Positions 60,236-64,000 of a stretch of 64,000 bases of DNA are shown in pieces (position 1 is the stretch's first letter; each line of letters opens with the position of its first letter). This stretch comes from Dicaeum eximium (Eukaryota; Chordata; Aves; Passeriformes; Dicaeidae), in assembly GCA_013396995.1 (NCBI GenBank), contig VWZP01002845.1:4562992-4626991 (forward strand), written 5' to 3'. Both the position numbers and the translations under genes were made by a program. The notes under the pieces were generated by a model, which saw only the letters and a list, made by a program, of their open reading frames with translations, had not been told where the DNA came from and searched no databases.

Positions 60236-61170
60236 CATGTCTCAGTACAGGGTCAGCTTTCAACTAGTACTGATGGCCATGAAACACTTAATCTGCAACC
60301 CAGCCCACTTGTAGATACCTGGCACAATTCTTCTCTAAGGGAATACAGAATGGCCAAATTCTACTTGTGTCATGTCATATTTTTCAAATAAGGAATGAAA
60401 TATTAGTTGTATGCTTTGTCAATTTCCCCTATAAACTGCCAAAGTAGTGATGATGAATGATTTTGTCCAAATTCAAATGACAGTTCTGCAAAGGAGACTT
60501 AGTGGAAATAAGATTTGTGCATCTGAGTACAGGATTAGACCCCAAAAACAGAATAGCTTTTTAAGTTTCCTATATTGCTAGCATTCCTCTTGAACAGCAT
60601 TTTCCCTTTTTTTCCTGTTGATCTTTGAATGTGGAAAAGATTTGTTTTCAGATGTGTATGCCTGTAGCACTTGCTTGGGATTTATCTGCAAGCTGATCGC
60701 AAACTCAGCCTGTGGTTATGCTTTTGCAGGGTCCCTTGTTCCAGACAGCTACTGCTGACCACAGCTCTCATTTCCTCTCTCTCCAAATGTGAAATGAATA
60801 CTATCACAACAGCATTTCTTAATGCATGTCTAAGAGAAAAGATCGTTTTTCTGTTTTATATTTGACCACCCTGCATTTCAAGTATATTACCTCACCTCTA
60901 CAAAACTGTCATCACATGTAGTGCAACTTCTACCAGGATCATCGTTCAGCACCTCTTCTTATTTATTTGCCCATCACACAATCACCCTGAAATGATCTCC
61001 AGTATGTGCCAGTTGTACTAGATCCTCCATTCATTTGTGTTTGGTCATCACAGATAAGAGCCAGTGGAAAAAATAATCATTCATAATGTGACATAAATAT
61101 CAGTTGTTGGGCAAATCCAGACTTACGAACCTTTCAGGACAGGACACAATATGTACTTATACTGTGCTGT

Positions 61171-61207
61171 GCCTAATGCTAGAGCATTCTGGCCTAATAC
61201 TAGAGCA
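61171..61207. repeat. 16-bp direct repeat at 21-bp spacing
   Basis: GCCTAATGCTAGAGCA (61171-61186) recurs as GCCTAATACTAGAGCA (61192-61207), with one mismatch. Local duplication. Confidence 0.8.
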
Positions 61208-62509
61208 GTCATAACTGTGGATTCAAATAGATGGTAATCAAAATAATCATTAAAAAGGTAGTTGACATCTCTTGGTCAGTACAGCTGTGTGTCAAAGAGA
61301 GGACCTGATCCTCATTTATACAACACTTGCCAAAAAAGTTGACCAAGTTGACTGCAAAAGAAAAGAAGAGACACAAAGCAGAAGAGACTCAAAATAGTCA
61401 AGACTCCTGACTCCTCCTGTACCCCATTGCTTCACCAACATATGATCCCTCCTCTGAATGGACTGCTAAAGCAGAGGCAAAAAAGCAAAACCCACAGATC
61501 ATGCTAGTTTCTTTCCTGTGGTTATGCTTTCCTTTGGAAGTGTTTATGACTACACACCACAGAAGAGTTCCTCCATCTGAACATTAAGAAGAGCCATCTC
61601 CAGTGCTGCGGATGCGCCCTGCTGCTGCCTGCTTGCCTTGCTGACCCCTCGTCCAGTTTGCCTGTGCCTGCTGCTCTCCTTACTTGCCTGACTTGCTTGG
61701 GCACACGGACTTCTTGATGTTCAGTAGAAGAGCATTTCCACATAACCTTTGGCAATCCACTCTGTGAGCTGCAAAGGATCACAAAGCCCTGCTGTCTGCG
61801 TTGCCTGCTTGTAGCGGGGGAGGCTGGAAGGGCCACGCACCTCAGCAGCCACAGAGTGGCCGAGGACATAACTGTGCTGCCACCAATTTCAGTTTACATC
61901 AGGTGACAGCTGTGATGTGCAGTGCCTGTAAAGCAGTTGTGGTGCTAGTTCTCTTGCTCCTACTATGAGTGCTAGCAGGAAAGGTATGGGCAGGGCACTT
62001 CCTAAATTACCTGGATCACCTCGAGGCACCTGTACAGGGTGCTGTCTGAAAGGAGTGAAGGGCTGGTCTGCAGGATGGCCTTGAAGCAGATCTTATGATC
62101 CTGACTAAATTTAAGCTGCTATATGTAAGTTTCTTGGGGGTTTTTTGTTTGATTGATTGTTTTTCAGGGAAAAGCTCACATTAGTAAGGTTCTAAATATA
62201 AACTCTACTAAGCAAGGTCTTTTATAATTTCTTCGTCTGTCACTGATTCAATCAGAAAGTCACAGATAATCAAGAATGCATAATGTTTGAAATAGAGAGC
62301 CATTCTTCAAGTCTCATCTCTTTAACTCTCCTTTTGTACTTTCTCTGTCCCTCAAGGATATCAAGTCAGGGAGAGAGTACGCATAGCTTCAACAACTCGC
62401 TATTACTCCCACAAACACAAGACCTTTTATCCTGTTGGTGTCTAGAAGGCCTGACTGAGATTGGGGCTGTTACTGACTCCCAAAAATGTATGATCTAATC
62501 AAATTCAGC

Positions 62510-62575
62510 TGACAAGAGAGGGAGTGACATGCCTAAAGTCACACGATGTGGCAGTACAGAATCCTCACAGAGGTC
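62510..62575 (-). mobile_element. MIR/CORE-SINE-like fossil (antisense)
   Basis: TGACAAGAGAGGGAGTGACA, TGCCTAAAGTCACACGATGT and GGCAGTACAGAATCC follow the reverse-complement MIR core. The typical order there is GAGAGGTTAAGTGACTTGCC, AAGGTCACACAGC, then GGCAGAGC and a GAATCC-like end. It is the most convincing of the MIR-like pieces. Confidence 0.55.
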
Positions 62576-63466
62576 ACCCGTGTAGAGCCACTTCTGCTGG
62601 CCCCCAACTCTTTTCTCAGGTATCAAACGAGGCTGCTTGCTGTCAGATCTATCTTCTGAAGTCAGAAGTTTTGAACTATTTTGGGGCAGAGTACAAAGTA
62701 AAGAACCATAACCCTGCAAGGGACAGTGTCTTGCCAGGGGTTGCTTTTGCAGTATGAAGTCCTAAGGAGGAAAGGCAGACTCGAACTTTTAGAATTAAAG
62801 GGAACAACTCTGTCTTAATTTCCTGTGGTTTTACATGAGATTTGTCCACAAAGGAACCATCTGTCACCATCTGCTTGATTTTCTTGATTTATTTTTTTTT
62901 TCTTGGACAGTTTCACAGTATTGGTATGTGAATGTGCCTATCCACACCCCTCTCAAAAGGCCAACTCATTTCTTCAATAGACATGTGCCTTGTGTGGATT
63001 TTTTTTGTCTATTTGATCTGCAGTGCACTGTTTATCAGGCACTGCCTTTCTTTGTTGAATGCTGGTCTCCAGGAGCTGCCTGGAATAAGGGATAAAAAAC
63101 CAATTGCACACACAGTTTCTGATAACTTGGCTCCATAACAAAATGCAGAGCTCTTCAGGAAGCAAGGTGGCTTTTGAAGGGGCATTTGACATGATTCTTT
63201 TCTCTGGGTGCTTCCAAGGTGGCAGTCATTGTTTGCACTGTGAATCTTACTGGAGCTTTTTTTTTCATTGTTAAAACTAGAGTTTGGGAAACAAAGAAAC
63301 AAAAAATTAAAATTATTAAAATTATTTTTTAAAAAACCAAACTCAAGAAAAACATAGAGAATAGTGTGAAAATGAAAAATACAAAAATGTGATGTACAAG
63401 CCCAGAGTTGAAGATCTGGGGTGCAAAACAATTAAAACATTAACATGAAAATGTAGCATATCTACA

Positions 63467-63735
63467 GGAATCTGTAGAGGGACTCTTGTCAGGAACTGTA
63501 ATGATAGGACAACGGGTAATAGGAAAAGGAATAATGGGTACAAACATAAAGAGGGAAAATACAGATATTAGGAAGAAATTCTTTACTCAGACAGCACTGA
63601 AGCACTGGAAAAGGCTGCTCAGGCAGGTTGTGGAAGGCCAGGCTGAATAAGACCTTTTGCAACCTGGTCTAGTGGCAGGGTGGGTTAGGACTAGATGATC
63701 TGTAAGCTCCGTACCAAACCCTTAACATTGTACAG
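63467..63735 (+). mobile_element. CR1 LINE 3' fragment (sense), internally deleted
   Basis: This is the only CR1 of the younger type on the plus strand here. Landmarks in order are GGGACTCTTGTCAGGAACTG, GATAGGACAACGGGTAAT, AGATATTAGGAAGAAATTCT, TTACTCAGACAGCACTGAAG, CACTGGAAAAGGCTGC, AAGGCCAGGCTGAATAAGAC, CAACCTGGTCTAGTGGCAGG and GGACTAGATGATCTGTAAGC. Relative to the family order, the segment between the GGTTGTGGA and AGGCCAGGCTG phrases is missing, a deletion of about 30 bases. The final terminal repeats are degraded. It ends just before the right-hand CpG island. Confidence 0.88.
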
Positions 63736-63769
63736 TAATTACTTTTTTTTAATTTGTTGGAAGCCATCC

Positions 63770-64000
63770 AAGAGGACAGCGCGGGTCCCCGTGCCGGGAA
63801 CGGCACCCGCTGTGGGAGGCCGGGGCTGCGAGGGGAGCGCCGGGACGGCCCTGCGGGAACTGCAGCGCCCGTGGGGGGAAAGCGCCGACTAACGTGGCGC
63901 TCGGGGCGTCTCTGCTGCCCGGGCCGGGGAAGCGGCGCCGCCGGTGCCGCGGAGCCCCCTCGGAGCCGCCCTGGCAGCGCTGCGGGGCCGAAGGGCTCCC
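63770..64000. promoter_or_regulatory. CpG island at right edge, candidate promoter or first exon
   Basis: The sequence turns abruptly from an AT-rich run (ending near AATTTGTTGG at 63760) to very GC-rich sequence. By eye there are about 33 CpG dinucleotides in the last 225 bases. The island is cut by the window edge. A gene starting here, most likely extending to the right, is the simplest reading. The plus-strand frame across it (65 codons to 63892) shows no recognisable protein and ends inside the island. Strand is not determined. Confidence 0.75.

Larger units (their letters stand above)
60236..63466. other. AT-rich unannotated sequence
   Basis: No gene was recognised. It contains a 16-bp direct repeat at 61171 and a MIR-like fossil at 62510. 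The longest open frame (61522-61869, minus, 115 codons, Arg/Ser-rich) lies in a local GC-richer patch and resembles no family I know. Confidence 0.35.

Noticed and set aside
1..64000. CRISPR arrays, insertion sequences, operons, tRNA, rRNA or known microRNA genes
   Set aside because: None was found on scanning. The repeats and base composition are those of a vertebrate nuclear genome, and no tRNA B box with a foldable partner or familiar microRNA seed hairpin was recognised.

Overview
The window reads as a stretch of bird nuclear genome. The interspersed repeats point there: six independent fragments of the avian LINE family CR1, recognisable from their 3' halves, one roughly 1 kb avian ERVL-type long terminal repeat, and a thin layer of much older amniote fossils (an L3/CR1-like tail and MIR/CORE-SINE-like pieces). 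No mammalian SINEs such as Alu, B1 or B2 were seen. The species cannot be fixed from this sequence; the CR1 types seen would fit a neoavian, possibly a passerine.

I find no protein-coding exon I can defend. The many open frames of 60-250 codons show no recognisable protein domain, except on the minus strand of one CR1, where they are decayed reverse-transcriptase remnants. The window is therefore mostly intergenic or intronic. Two CpG islands are the likeliest promoters: one at about 2.7-3.2 kb, with a GC box and a CTCF-like site, and one that begins near 63.77 kb and runs off the right edge.

Layout: 1-860 is an AT-rich, UTR-like block. 863-1010 is a CR1 tail. 2.7-3.2 kb is the first CpG island. 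3.2-17.8 kb is unannotated sequence with small local repeats, including a 23-bp tandem dyad at 12.3 kb. 17.9-24 kb carries three CR1 fragments. 28.66-29.62 kb is the longest CR1. The block 28685-30774 is repeated at 30776-32865 with no indel and only four base differences, and the two copies are separated by exactly one N. That is most simply an assembly false duplication of two haplotypes, or else a very young tandem duplication. 39847-40884 is a solo ERVL-type LTR. 41.4-45.8 kb has MIR-like fossils, a CTCF-like motif and another CR1. From about 48 kb to 63.7 kb the sequence becomes AT-richer and poor in open frames, with blocks that look like conserved non-coding elements, an L3/CR1-like fossil at 60.0-60.2 kb and a plus-strand CR1 tail just before the second CpG island.

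No genes working together can be described. The functional content visible is regulatory (two candidate promoters and candidate CTCF and homeodomain/octamer sites) and the rest is repeat history.
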